Part shown: piece by piece, positions 34,577-43,454 of the stretch | How the letters are laid out: each line of letters starts with the position of its first letter | How positions within the stretch are numbered: position 1 is the first letter of the stretch | Assembly: GCF_041262565.1 (NCBI RefSeq) | Contig: NZ_JBGCCJ010000001.1 | Coordinates: 1,240,001 to 1,304,000 of the forward strand | Origin: Leifsonia sp. EB41 | Lineage (GTDB): Bacteria; Actinomycetota; Actinomycetes; Actinomycetales; Microbacteriaceae | Reading direction: 5' to 3' | Length of the DNA: 64,000 bases | The notes under the pieces: model-generated | What the model was told of the DNA's origin: nothing | The model's database searches: none | The model's input: the letters and a program-made list of their open reading frames with translations, nothing else | Translations under genes and position numbers: made by a program

Positions 34577-35134
34577 TTGTCTCCGAAACACCTGCCTGAC
34601 GGCTCGCGCCCTCCTCGACGGGACGATTCCGCCGACGATTCCCCGTCGCGGATCACCGTCGCCGGTCGGATCAGCGGCTCCGGATACCTCGCCGTGCGGC
34701 TGGTGCTACCCCTGTGGCTGACCGCACTCGCCCTCGTCGTGGCCGTGCCGCCCACATCGTTCACGCCGTTCGATTCTGTCGCCCGAGTCCTGTGGATCGT
34801 GGCGAGTGTGTGGTTCATCGTCCGCAGCCTGATCGTGGGCGTCTACGTCAGGAACGAGCGACTCGTGATCGTGGGCTGGTTCTGGATTCACCGGATTCCG
34901 CGGTCCGAGATCGACGACTTCGTCGCGAAGGCGTATGACGGGCTCATCACGCGGGGCGACGACCGAAACGTCTTTTCCTCTCGCGTCCGCAGCCTCGGAG
35001 TCGATGTCGCTTTCGACCGGGTCCGCTACTTCAACAGCATCGCGCTGCCGAATCGCGTGTCGAGACGCGTGGTCGCGGGTCTCCGGCGGACAGCGCTGGT
35101 GCCTTCGGAGGACCCCACGTCGACCGGGCGATGA
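34577..35134 (+). CDS. PH domain-containing membrane protein
   Basis: A 185-residue protein with a Ser/Pro-rich leader (1-30), two transmembrane segments (about 41-60 and 70-90), then a short bacterial PH domain beginning VYVRNERLVIVGWFWIHRIPRSEIDDF. The start codon TTG at 34577 is uncertain because no strong ribosome-binding site is visible. It is coupled to the gene upstream and followed by a terminator hairpin at 35180. Confidence 0.65.
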   Translation: MSPKHLPDGSRPPRRDDSADDSPSRITVAGRISGSGYLAVRLVLPLWLTALALVVAVPPTSFTPFDSVARVLWIVASVWFIVRSLIVGVYVRNERLVIVGWFWIHRIPRSEIDDFVAKAYDGLITRGDDRNVFSSRVRSLGVDVAFDRVRYFNSIALPNRVSRRVVAGLRRTALVPSEDPTSTGR

Positions 35135-35179
35135 CATCCGGAGGCCCCCGTTGAGTCTCCCTCTCCCCCGACCGAGTTC

Positions 35180-35204
35180 GGCCCCGGGCACGAAGCCCGG
35201 GGCC
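35180..35204. terminator. Terminator hairpin
   Basis: GGCCCCGGGC-ACGAA-GCCCGGGGCC, between convergent genes. Confidence 0.7.
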
Positions 35205-35218
35205 TTCGTAGCCGCCGC

Positions 35219-36548
35219 TTACGCGACCGGTCCCTGCGCCAGAGTCACCTGCGCCGTGTGCGACGCGCCGGAGGCGTCGGTCCAGGCGATGGTCGCGCTG
35301 TCGCCCGGGTGGAGGGCGGCGAGCGCGGTGGTGAGGGCCTGCGCCGAGTCGATGGTCGTGCCGTTCACCGCGGTGATCGTGTCTCCCGCGGCCAGCCCGG
35401 CCGATTCGGCCGGGCCGCCGGAGACCACACCGGAGATGGTGGCGCCGGCGACAGAGCCGGTCGCGGTTCCGGACGACCCGAACGAGCCGTAGCCGCTGCC
35501 CGCTCGCCGCGCTGTCGGTCGACGCGACCTCCACCCCGAGGAAGGCCGGGTAGCCGAGCGTCACCGTGGACGACGCCTGGCCGGACGTGATCTCTCCCGC
35601 GATGGTGAGCGCGTTCTGGATCGGGATGGCGTAGCCCTCGGTCGCGCCGCCCTGCGCGGCGGCGGTGTCGATGCCGATCACCTGGTCCGAGGAGTTGAAC
35701 AGCGGGCCGCCGGAGTCGCCGGCCTGGATGTCGGCGTCGGTCTGGATGAGGCCGTTCAGCGTCTCGGAGACGGCGGTCTGCTCGGCCTGCGTGGTGATGG
35801 TCTGGTCGAGGGCCGTCACGGTCCCCGGTGACGCGGACGGGGTGCCGCCCGTGCCGCCCGCGTTGCCGACGCCGGTGACCGTGTCGCCGACGGCTGCGTC
35901 GCCCGACGTGTCCAGGTTCGCGGTGCTGAGGCCCGAGGCGTTGCTGAGCTGGAGGACGGCGATGTCGTCGGTGGCGTCGGTGCCGACCACGGTCGCGGTG
36001 TACTGGGCGCCGGTGGCGACGACGGTGACGGTGATGCTGGTCGCGTCCTCGACCACGTGGTTGTTGGTGAGGATCTCGCCGTTGGAGGTGAGCACGAGGC
36101 CGGTGCCTGCGCTCTCGGCCTGCGCGTAGGTGAGCTGCGACGTGATGTCGACGACGCCGACCTCCTCGGCGGCGGTGGCGCTGGCGAGGGCGGAGGAGCC
36201 GGTGGAGGACGACGAGCCGGAGCCGCTCGAGCCGGAGCCCGAGCCCCCGTAGCCTCCGCTGCTCCCGGAACCGTAGCCGTAGCCGTACCCGCCCGAGCCG
36301 AACCCGTTGCGGCTCAGCGTGTTGTGGACGCTGCTGGACGCGGTGGAGGCGGTCGCGGAGGTGGACCCGGCGGTGTAGGCCAGCGCCCCCAGCCCGAACG
36401 CCGCGCCGACGGCGAGGGTCGCGGCGACCGCGGTCGATGCCACGATCAGCGGCCGGCGTCGGCCCCGCGGCGCGTGTGCCGGTGCGGCTGCGGCGGGCGC
36501 CGCATTGTTCTCTGCTGCTACGGGGGGAACTCCCTCGACCTCGTCCAT
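35219..36548 (-). pseudogene. Trypsin-like serine protease with PDZ domain (HtrA/DegP-like), frameshifted
   Basis: A cytoplasmic Pro/Ala-rich leader, one transmembrane helix (about 33-55), a Gly/Ser/Tyr-rich linker (about 80-118) and a chymotrypsin-fold protease with the full triad: His164 (TNNHVVEDA), Asp195 (TDDIAVLQL), Ser279 (AGDSGGPLF). The PDZ domain (VVSGGPAESAGLAAGDTITAVNG onward) is read in another frame. The shift is at the CCC run 35499-35501: removing one base restores a continuous ...SGSGYGSFGSSG... sequence. ATG at 36548 has AGAGGA 9 nt upstream. It may be a sequencing error, phase variation or a real mutation; the protease half alone could still be made. Confidence 0.8.
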
Positions 36549-36703
36549 GACTGTGGTCCTCTCGACTTCAGGCTTGATGTCGACAGCACACCGCATGCGA
36601 GTGGGAGGCCATGATGCGCAGCTTTTGACTTCGCCGGGAGAAAACTAGAGATTCCTATGAATCGGGTCACGGGAGGGTCACGCCGCCGGACCACGTGCCG
36701 GGC

Positions 36704-37981
36704 TCACGCCACCCCGGTGAACCGCCCGCGCTCCAGCACGTACCCCACGGCGACGGCCCCCGCGATGCACAGCATGATCGGCGCGAGCATGTCGGGGCCC
36801 TGGTTGGTGAACTCCATCACAAGGATCAGCGCGGTCAGCGGCGCGCGCATGGTCACCGCGAGGAAGGCCGCCGCACCGAGTAGTGCGAAGGCCGCGAGCG
36901 GCTCGCCGGGCCAGAGCAGCTCCCACACGCCGCCGAGCGTCAGTCCGAGGCCCGCGCCGATCGCGAACGACGGGGTCAGGGTGCCGCCGGCCGCGCCCGC
37001 TCCGATGGTGCCGACGGTCGCGGCGGTCTTGACCACGGTGGTCAGGAGGATCACCGCTACCGGCAGCGTCGCCTCCAGCGCGAGCTGGCCGAGCGAGCGG
37101 CCGTTGCCGAGGATCGCGGGCAGCCAGAGCGACACCACGCCGACCGCGGCGAAGACCAGCGGCATGACGATGAGGATGCCCCACGACGTCGGGCGGTGGT
37201 TCTGGGCGAGGCGGGTGAGCCGCACGAAGCCGACGGCCGCGAAACCGATGAGCGGGCCCGCGAGGATCGCCCACACCACGATCTGCGGGCGCAGCGGGAT
37301 CTGGTGCACGAGGTACAGCGGGTTGGCCGGCACAACGAGCCGGGCGACGAGCGCCGCGATCGCCGAGGTGGCGAGGGCAGGCAGCACGGTCGCGAAGCTG
37401 ATCTCGGCGAGGAGGATCTCGATGGCGAACACCGCACCGCCGAACGGGACGTTGTAGACGGCGGCGAGACCGGCGCCAGCGCCGCACGCGACCAGGATGC
37501 GGCGCTCGCGCGCACTCACGCCGGCGCGCTCGGACAGCCACGACGCCCACCAGGCCGCGATCTCGCGCGGGGCGACCTCCCGGCCGATGGAGGCGCCGAG
37601 GCCCACGATGATCACCTGGAGGGCGGCGTTGAGGAGCGTGACGACGCCGGGCATCCTGCGCCCGTTGACCGCGGCCTCCACCGAGACGATGGCGCGCGCG
37701 GGGCTCCGGCGTCCCCAGCGGCGCAGGAAGAACCAGCCGACCCCGCCGAGGACGCCGGCGAGGACCAGCGCGACGACGCGGTTCACCGGCGGGGCGTCCA
37801 GAAGCCCCTCGAGGAAGGTCCCCTCCGAGTAGCCGAACGCCAGGTGCTGGATGGTGTGCAGGCCGAGGTAGACCAGCCCGCCGCCCACGCCGGCTCCGAC
37901 GCCGACGAGTGCCGTGACGACGACGAGCCTGGTCAGCCAGGCGGGCGTCGCGCGTGCGGGAACGCGTCCGGAGATGGGCAC
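36704..37981 (-). CDS. ClC-family chloride channel/transporter
   Basis: A 425-residue polytopic membrane protein of the voltage-gated chloride channel family. The conserved segments are present: GLGASIGREVAPREIAAWW (variant of GREGP, with the gating Glu), GAGAGLAAVYNVPFGGAVFAIEILL, and IGAGAAGGTLTPSFAIGAGLGL. There is no CBS domain, common in bacterial transporters. It probably exchanges chloride or a related anion for protons. The start is GTG at 37981. It is unlinked to its neighbours by function. Confidence 0.9.
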   Translation of the reverse strand: MPISGRVPARATPAWLTRLVVVTALVGVGAGVGGGLVYLGLHTIQHLAFGYSEGTFLEGLLDAPPVNRVVALVLAGVLGGVGWFFLRRWGRRSPARAIVSVEAAVNGRRMPGVVTLLNAALQVIIVGLGASIGREVAPREIAAWWASWLSERAGVSARERRILVACGAGAGLAAVYNVPFGGAVFAIEILLAEISFATVLPALATSAIAALVARLVVPANPLYLVHQIPLRPQIVVWAILAGPLIGFAAVGFVRLTRLAQNHRPTSWGILIVMPLVFAAVGVVSLWLPAILGNGRSLGQLALEATLPVAVILLTTVVKTAATVGTIGAGAAGGTLTPSFAIGAGLGLTLGGVWELLWPGEPLAAFALLGAAAFLAVTMRAPLTALILVMEFTNQGPDMLAPIMLCIAGAVAVGYVLERGRFTGVA

Positions 37982-38042
37982 GCTCCCAGGCTACTGCCAG
38001 CCGGGTCGCGGCCCCGGCAACCGGCTCAGGAGGTCAGGCGGC

Positions 38043-38666
38043 TCACGGTGCCGCGAGCCCGCCGACCGTGAGAAGGTTCACCGTCGTCGTCGTGCACGCC
38101 GTGTAGTTGTCCGCCTTCACGAACAGCGACTCGGTCGACCCCGGCGGGTACACGCGGAACCCGTCGGCCGGCTTCGGCTTGCAGTCCGCGTCGGAGTAGT
38201 TGAGAGCCTGGGTGATCTTCAGCGGCGCCTGCGCGGTGCCGCCCGGCTGCAGGACCACCGTGTCGTGCGGGGTGGTGCGGTCGAACTGCGCCGCGCTTCC
38301 GAGCTGGGTGCCGTTGCCGTCCCCCACGAACGAGACGCCAGGCCAGCCCTGCAGCGAGCACTGCGTCGAGCCGGTGTTGGTGAGGACGATGGTGACCTCC
38401 ACGCTGCCCGCGGCGCCGCCTCCGCCCTTGCCCATGCTTCCCGTGAGGCTCGACGTCGCGCACTGGCCCTGGATCGGCTCGGAGGTGCTGGTCGCGGTCG
38501 GGCGCGGAGATGCCGAGCCCGTGTCGGACCCGGAGCCCGACGCGGCGGGGGACGCCGCCGGGCTCGCGCCGGCGGAGCAGCCGGCGAGGCCGCAGGCGAA
38601 CGCTGCGGCGAGCGCGAGGGCGAGAGCGGGCCTGGCGATGACGGAGCGGCGCGTCGAGTCGGACAT
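38043..38666 (-). CDS. DUF4232 lipoprotein
   Basis: A 207-residue lipoprotein: signal peptide with lipobox LAGCSAG (Cys near 30), a Ser/Ala/Pro-rich linker, and a DUF4232 domain (about 68-200) with the typical VEVTIVLTNTGSTQCSLQGWPGVSFVG and four cysteines. DUF4232 proteins are common exported actinobacterial proteins of unknown function. It is divergent from the cation antiporter by about 80 bp. Confidence 0.85.
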   Translation of the reverse strand: MSDSTRRSVIARPALALALAAAFACGLAGCSAGASPAASPAASGSGSDTGSASPRPTATSTSEPIQGQCATSSLTGSMGKGGGGAAGSVEVTIVLTNTGSTQCSLQGWPGVSFVGDGNGTQLGSAAQFDRTTPHDTVVLQPGGTAQAPLKITQALNYSDADCKPKPADGFRVYPPGSTESLFVKADNYTACTTTTVNLLTVGGLAAP

Positions 38667-38747
38667 GCCCTATTGTCAGCACGCCGAGGCGGTCCGCCCG
38701 GCGAGGACTCGCCGCCCCGGCAGGAGTTGCACTGGCAGTATGAAGGC

Positions 38748-39845
38748 ATGAGAGCGCTCGGGACCTGGCTGGCACGCTACTGGACGGTCTTCGTCCCCGT
38801 CATCGGGGTGGGCGTCCTGATCGCGTTCTGGACGGTCGAACTGGAGCCGGTCGCCGTCGCGGTGATCGCGGTCGTGCTGGCCGGGACCGTGCTGGCCGCC
38901 GTGCAGCACGCGGAGGTCGTGGCCCACCGGGTCGGCGAGCCGTTCGGATCGCTCGTGCTCGCGGTGGCGGTCACGATCATCGAGGTGGCGCTGATCGTGA
39001 CGCTGATGACCACGGGAAAGGACACCGCCACGCTCGCGCGCGACACCGTCTTCTCCGCCGTCATGATCACCATGAACGGCATCGTCGGCCTCAGCCTCCT
39101 GCTCAGCGCCACCCGGCGCGAGACCACCTCCTTCAACGCGCAGGGCAGCGGCGCGGCGCTCGGCACGGTGACGGCGATGGCGACGCTCACGCTGGTGCTG
39201 CCGACCTTCACGGAGGCGACACCTGGACCGGAGTTCTCGACCGGCCAGCTCGCCTTCGCCGCGATCGCGTCGGTCGCGCTCTACGGGATGTTCGTCTTCA
39301 CGCAGACCTTCGCGCACCGCGACTTCTTCCTCCCCGTCTCCCCCAAGGGCAGACCGCTCACCGAGGACACCCACGCCGACGCGCCGTCGACCCGCACCGC
39401 GCTGATCAGCGTCGGCCTCCTGCTCGTCGCGCTCGTCGCCGTGGTCGGGCTGGCCAAGCTGGAGTCCACCCCGATCGAGCGCGCGGTGACCGGGATCGGC
39501 CTCCCGCAGTCCTTCGTCGGCGTGATCATCGCGCTGCTCGTGCTGCTCCCGGAGGGCATCGCCGCGTCGAAGGCCGCGCGCCGCAACCGGATGCAGACCA
39601 GCCTCAACCTGTCGCTCGGCTCGGCCATCGCGAGCATCGGGCTCACCATCCCGGCGATCGCGGTCGCGTCGATCTGGCTGCCGGGGCCGCTGCACCTCGG
39701 GCTCGGCGCGAGTCAGATCGTGCTGCTGATGCTGACCGTGGTGGTCAGCATCCTGACGATCATGCCGGGGCAGGCGGCGCGCATCAAGGGCGGCATCCAC
39801 CTGATCATTTTCGCCGCGTTCATCTTCCTGTCGATCGCGCCCTGA
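38748..39845 (+). CDS. chaA: Calcium/proton (cation) antiporter, ChaA/CaCA family
   Basis: A 365-residue protein with about eleven transmembrane segments in two inverted halves, each with a CaCA acidic motif: EPFGSLVLAVAVTIIEVALIVTLM in the first half and VLLPEGIAASKAARRNRMQTSLNLSLGSAIASIGLTIP in the second. Such proteins exchange Ca2+ or Na+/K+ for protons. ATG at 38748 is chosen for hydrophobic start and a nearby AAGG. No cotranscribed partner is evident. Confidence 0.88.
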   Translation: MRALGTWLARYWTVFVPVIGVGVLIAFWTVELEPVAVAVIAVVLAGTVLAAVQHAEVVAHRVGEPFGSLVLAVAVTIIEVALIVTLMTTGKDTATLARDTVFSAVMITMNGIVGLSLLLSATRRETTSFNAQGSGAALGTVTAMATLTLVLPTFTEATPGPEFSTGQLAFAAIASVALYGMFVFTQTFAHRDFFLPVSPKGRPLTEDTHADAPSTRTALISVGLLLVALVAVVGLAKLESTPIERAVTGIGLPQSFVGVIIALLVLLPEGIAASKAARRNRMQTSLNLSLGSAIASIGLTIPAIAVASIWLPGPLHLGLGASQIVLLMLTVVVSILTIMPGQAARIKGGIHLIIFAAFIFLSIAP

Positions 39846-39870
39846 CGGTGGCGCGGCGTACGCTCCGACC

Positions 39871-40263
39871 ATGAGCGGACGCGACCCGCGGGTGGACGCC
39901 TATCTGGCGCCGCTGCCCGCCTGGCAGCAGGAGGTCTTCGGCGAGCTGCGGGACATCCTGCACGAGGCGGACCCCGCCATCGAGGAGACGATCAAGCGCT
40001 CGGTCCAGCCGTACTTCGTGCTCGACGGCACCGTCGCGGCATTCCTCGCGGCGAAGGACCACGTCAACCTGTTCGTCTACGACGGCGGGATCGTGCCTGA
40101 TCCGGCCGGGCTCATCACGGCGGGCCACGACAACGCGACCGCGCGCACCATCGGCTTCCGGGAGGGCGACCCGATCGACCGGGAGGCACTGCTGGCCTTC
40201 CTGCGCAGGCTCATCGCCGACAATCGCGCGGGCGGCTGGCGCAAGCTCACCGGCCGGCGCTGA
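39871..40263 (+). CDS. DUF1801 (YdhG-like) protein
   Basis: A 130-residue soluble protein. The pattern DAYLAPLPAWQQEVFGELRDILHEADPAIEETIKRSVQPYFVLDGTVAAFLAAKDHVNLFVYDG is characteristic of DUF1801, a fold related to frataxin/YjbR-like proteins, function unknown. It lies 25 nt after the antiporter gene and is convergent with tetR. Confidence 0.85.
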   Translation: MSGRDPRVDAYLAPLPAWQQEVFGELRDILHEADPAIEETIKRSVQPYFVLDGTVAAFLAAKDHVNLFVYDGGIVPDPAGLITAGHDNATARTIGFREGDPIDREALLAFLRRLIADNRAGGWRKLTGRR

Positions 40264-40282
40264 CTCGCCGGGAAGCGCTGAC

Positions 40283-40864
40283 TCACCGGGACGGGCTGAC
40301 CGCCGCGTCCCAGAGCGTCTCCGCCGCGAGCCGGGCGGCCAGAGGGGTCCCGCCGCACAGCGCGGCACTCGCGGACGCGCCGTCGAACAGGAGCGTGAGC
40401 TGCACGGCGAGGACGTGCGGCGACGCGGCGCCCGCGGCCTCGGCCTGGCGCTGGAAGTACGCGGTCAGCTCGCCCTTGAAGTGCTGCGCCACCTGCGCGG
40501 CAGGATGCTCCCGGTCGCGCAGCTCGGTTGCCACGTTGACGAACGGGCAGCCGAAGTAGTCGCCGGCCTCCGCCGCGCGGTGGAGGGCGTCGTAGACGTG
40601 CAGCGTCCGCTCGCGCGGGGTGCGTCCGTCGTCGCCCTGGCTGAAGTAGCCCGCGACCACGCGCGGGCCGTACTCCGTCAGCATCTCGGCGACGATGGCG
40701 TCCTTGCTCTCGAAGTGCTGGTAGATGGAGCGCTTGGAGACCTGGGCCTCCAGCGCCAGCCGGTCGACGCCGACCGCGTGCACGCCCTCGCGGATGAAGA
40801 GCCGCGCGGCGGCGTCCAGCACGCGTTCCCGGGGCTTGGGGCGCGGTGCGGTCGTCGTGGTCAT
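40283..40864 (-). CDS. TetR-family transcriptional repressor
   Basis: A 193-residue regulator with an N-terminal HTH (VLDAAARLFIREGVHAVGVDRLALEAQVSKRSIYQHFESKDAIVAEML) and a C-terminal ligand-binding helical domain. It is divergent from a short-chain dehydrogenase, and the 88-bp intergenic region has two near-palindromic AAACnGATCnG-type sites, the probable operators. It likely represses both itself and the dehydrogenase until a small hydrophobic ligand binds. Confidence 0.93.
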   Translation of the reverse strand: MTTTTAPRPKPRERVLDAAARLFIREGVHAVGVDRLALEAQVSKRSIYQHFESKDAIVAEMLTEYGPRVVAGYFSQGDDGRTPRERTLHVYDALHRAAEAGDYFGCPFVNVATELRDREHPAAQVAQHFKGELTAYFQRQAEAAGAASPHVLAVQLTLLFDGASASAALCGGTPLAARLAAETLWDAAVSPSR

Positions 40865-40885
40865 GCGTCGATTCTAGAGGTCGGG

Positions 40886-40934
40886 TTGCGCAAAGTAAAC
40901 CGATCTGTGTACATTGTCGGAAACAGATCAGTTT
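40886..40934 (+). promoter_or_regulatory. Dehydrogenase promoter with two TetR-type operators
   Basis: TTGCGC (40886-40891) and TACATT (40910-40915) are 18 bp apart and form a good promoter toward the dehydrogenase. AAACCGATCTGTGT (40897-40910) sits between them and AAACAGATCAGTTT (40921-40934) overlaps the start. The two operator-like sites are inverted relative to each other inside a longer 17-bp imperfect inverted repeat. Confidence 0.65.
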
Positions 40935-40951
40935 ACTTTTGGAGGATCACC

Positions 40952-41656
40952 ATGACCGATCTCACCGGACGCGTCGCCCTCGTCACCGGCGCCAACCGCG
41001 GCCTCGGGGCCGCCTTCGTCGCCGAACTCCTCGAGCGCGGTGCGTCGAAGGTCTACGCCGCCGCCCGCCGCCCCGAGTCGGTCGACGTCACCGACCCGCG
41101 CGTCGTCCCGCTGGAGCTGGACGTGACCGACGCGGAGAGCATCCGTCGCGCCGCCGAGACCGCCACCGACGTGACCGTGCTCGTCAACAACGCGGGGATC
41201 GGCGTGAACCAGTCGCTCGTGAGCGGCGACCTGGCCGACATCCACCGCGAGTTCGACACCAACTTCTGGGGCCCGGTGCTGGTGACCCGCGCCTTCGCGC
41301 CGATCCTCGCCGCGAACGGCGGCGGCGCGATCGTCAACATGCACTCCGCCCTGAGCTGGTACGCCATCGGCTCGTACAGCGCGGGCAAGGCGGCGCTCTG
41401 GTCGGCGAGCAACTCGGCGCGTGTCGAGCTGGCGCCGCAGGGCATCCAGGTGGTCGGCGTCCACGTCGGCTACGTCGACACCGACATGGCCGCGCACGCG
41501 GACGGCTATAAGGTGCCGCCGGCGCAGGTCGTCGCCGAGGCGCTCGACGCCGTCGCCGCGGGAGACGCGGAGGCGATCGTCGGGGAGACCGCGCAGCAGG
41601 TGAAGGCCGCCCTCCACCAGGACGTGCGCGTGCTCTACCCCCAGCTCGCCAGGTAG
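40952..41656 (+). CDS. Short-chain dehydrogenase/reductase
   Basis: A 234-residue classical SDR. The cofactor motif is VTGANRGLGAAF (TGxxxGxG), the structural motif NNAGI, and the catalytic set Ser/Tyr/Lys falls in MHSALSWYAIGSYSAGKAALW (YSAGK). Arg residues after the first strand (AARRP) suggest NADP(H). The ATG follows GGAGGA. It is controlled by the divergent TetR gene. The 3' end overlaps the galM 3' end by 22 nt on the opposite strand. Confidence 0.92.
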   Translation: MTDLTGRVALVTGANRGLGAAFVAELLERGASKVYAAARRPESVDVTDPRVVPLELDVTDAESIRRAAETATDVTVLVNNAGIGVNQSLVSGDLADIHREFDTNFWGPVLVTRAFAPILAANGGGAIVNMHSALSWYAIGSYSAGKAALWSASNSARVELAPQGIQVVGVHVGYVDTDMAAHADGYKVPPAQVVAEALDAVAAGDAEAIVGETAQQVKAALHQDVRVLYPQLAR

Positions 41657-42570
41657 GAGTCCGACGCGAAGCCGCGCGGGCGGATGCCCCACTGCGCGGT
41701 CCAGGTCTCGCCGGGCTCCACCCAGCGCAGGCCCTGACCGGTGTTGAGGGCGTTCGCCGGCGCAGTCATCGGCTCCACGGCGAGCGCGACCTCCCCGGCC
41801 TCCTTCGTAGCGAAGGCCCGGTGGGTGAACACCTGGACGTAGGCGAAGGACGCGTCGCCCCACAGCGTGACGGTGCGGCCGTCCGACGCAGCGAGCACGT
41901 GCTCGGCGGGCGTGCGAAGGTCGCCGAAGCCGTCGTTGAGGTCGAGGTCGGCCACGACCCCGCCCTCCGAGAGGTCGTACCTCGTGCCGGCGACCGCGGT
42001 CTCGCCGGTGACGTTCAGCCGGTCGTCGGTCTCGAACCGGGTGCCGGCGTGGACGGTCAGCGTGAGCTGGGTGGCCGGGACGTCGCCGATGCGCAGGTAC
42101 GGGTGCGCGCCGATGGCGACGGGCGCGCTCCGCTCGCCGCGGTTCGTCACGGTGTGGGTGACCGTCAGGCCCTCCGTGTCGAGCTCGTGCGTGACGGTGG
42201 TGTCGAGGATGAACGGGTAGCCGGGCTCCGGGTAGATCGTGGCCGCCTGCGTCACCGCCGAGTCGGAGCGCTCGACCAGCGTATACGGCCGGTAGCGCAG
42301 CAGGCCGTGCGAGGCGTTGCCGAGCGATGGCTCGGTGAGCGCGAGCCGCTGCGGGACGCCGTCCAGCTCCCAGACCCCGTCCTTCACCCGGTTCGGCCAC
42401 GGCATCAGCACGATGCCGTCGGCGGAGGGTGCCGTGGAGTCCTCCGCGAACGGCTCCAGGATGTCCGCTCCCCCGTACCTGAGGGTGCGGAGGCCGGCCG
42501 CCACCTGCGTGACGGTGGCGGTCAGGTCGCCGAACTCGAGGTCGTACTGTTCTCCGGTCGGTGCGCGCAT
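41635..42570 (-). CDS. galM: Aldose 1-epimerase family protein
   Basis: A 311-residue mutarotase-fold protein: LMPWPNRVKDGVWELDG, NASHGLLRYRPY with the first catalytic His, IGAHPYLRIGD with the second His, and a C-terminal EPMTAPANALNTGQGLRWVEPGE where the acidic base lies. It interconverts alpha and beta anomers of galactose or a related sugar. The DeoR regulator 17 nt upstream on the same strand and galTK divergent from it place it in a galactose cluster. Confidence 0.9.
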   Translation of the reverse strand: MRAPTGEQYDLEFGDLTATVTQVAAGLRTLRYGGADILEPFAEDSTAPSADGIVLMPWPNRVKDGVWELDGVPQRLALTEPSLGNASHGLLRYRPYTLVERSDSAVTQAATIYPEPGYPFILDTTVTHELDTEGLTVTHTVTNRGERSAPVAIGAHPYLRIGDVPATQLTLTVHAGTRFETDDRLNVTGETAVAGTRYDLSEGGVVADLDLNDGFGDLRTPAEHVLAASDGRTVTLWGDASFAYVQVFTHRAFATKEAGEVALAVEPMTAPANALNTGQGLRWVEPGETWTAQWGIRPRGFASDSYLASWG

Positions 42571-42586
42571 GAGGACAGCGTATTCC

Positions 42587-43372
42587 TCAGGAGATGGTCA
42601 CCGGCAAGCCTGCGGCCCGCAGCGATCGCACAGTTGCCGGATCGGCCGACTCACCGGTGAGGAGTCCCGCGACATCCTCCAGCGCGGCGATGCGGCCGAC
42701 GTGCGTGCGGCCGAGCTTGGAGCCGTCTGCGACGACCAGCGCGCGGCCGGAGGACGCCACCATGACGCGCTTGAGGTCGGCCTCCGGGAGGTTCACGTTG
42801 GTGATTCCGCCGACGGGGTCGACACCCGTGCAGCCGATGAAGGCCAGGTCGGCGTGCACGCGCTCGAGGAGGACCGAGGCCAGCGGCTCGACGAGCGAGT
42901 GCTGCAGCGGCCGCAGCGTGCCGCCGGTGACGACGACTTGGAAGCGCGGGATGGCTCGCTCCAGCTCCAGCGCGATGGTGAGGCCGTTGGTGATGACGGT
43001 GACGTCCTCCAGGTCGTCACGGTCGGCGAGCGCCCGCGCGATGGCGGCGGTGGTGGTGCCGACATCGAGGAGGACGCTGCTGCCGGACTCCACCAGCACC
43101 GCCGCGGCCGCGCCGATCCTCCGCTTCTCCTCGGCGGACGACTCCAGCGCCTCCTCGAAACTCGCCTCGCGCGTGCCCGCGCCGCGCAGCACCGCCCCGC
43201 CGTGGACGCGGCGGATGCTCTGCTGCGCGTCGAGGGCGTCGAGGTCGGAGCGCACGGTGACGTCGGAGACGTGGAACGCCTCGCTCAGCTCGGCGACACG
43301 CACGAACCCGGTGCTGCCGATGAGGTCGAGCATCCTCTCGCGGCGGAGGGCGGCTGGCAGCGGTTCGCTCAT
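42587..43372 (-). CDS. galR: DeoR/GlpR-family sugar-responsive repressor
   Basis: A 261-residue regulator with an N-terminal DeoR HTH (RRERMLDLIGSTGFVRVAELSEAFHVSDVTVRSDLDAL) and a C-terminal sugar-phosphate-sensing domain (SVLLDVGTTTAAIARAL, VITNGLTIALEL, GGTLRPLQHS, FIGCTGVDPVGGIT, VADGSKLGR). It is divergent from galTK and upstream of galM, so it likely represses the cluster and responds to a galactose phosphate. ATG at 43372 (MSEPLPAALRRERM) is preferred. The symbol is by role; this is not the LacI-type E. coli GalR. Confidence 0.85.
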   Translation of the reverse strand: MSEPLPAALRRERMLDLIGSTGFVRVAELSEAFHVSDVTVRSDLDALDAQQSIRRVHGGAVLRGAGTREASFEEALESSAEEKRRIGAAAAVLVESGSSVLLDVGTTTAAIARALADRDDLEDVTVITNGLTIALELERAIPRFQVVVTGGTLRPLQHSLVEPLASVLLERVHADLAFIGCTGVDPVGGITNVNLPEADLKRVMVASSGRALVVADGSKLGRTHVGRIAALEDVAGLLTGESADPATVRSLRAAGLPVTIS

Positions 43373-43432
43373 ACCGGCAATGCTCCAGCGCTTGCGTTTA
43401 CTTGTCAATCCGCAAGCCAGTCGGTACATTTA

Positions 43433-43448
43433 CTTTCGGAAACGAAAG
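43433..43448. promoter_or_regulatory. Probable DeoR-type operator before galT
   Basis: CTTTCG-GAAA-CGAAAG is a perfect 6-bp inverted repeat ending 6 nt before the galT ATG, within the divergent galR/galT control region. A second TTTACTT occurs 35 bp upstream, and TTTACTTTC overlaps the repeat. Confidence 0.55.
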
Positions 43449-43454
43449 GTAAGC

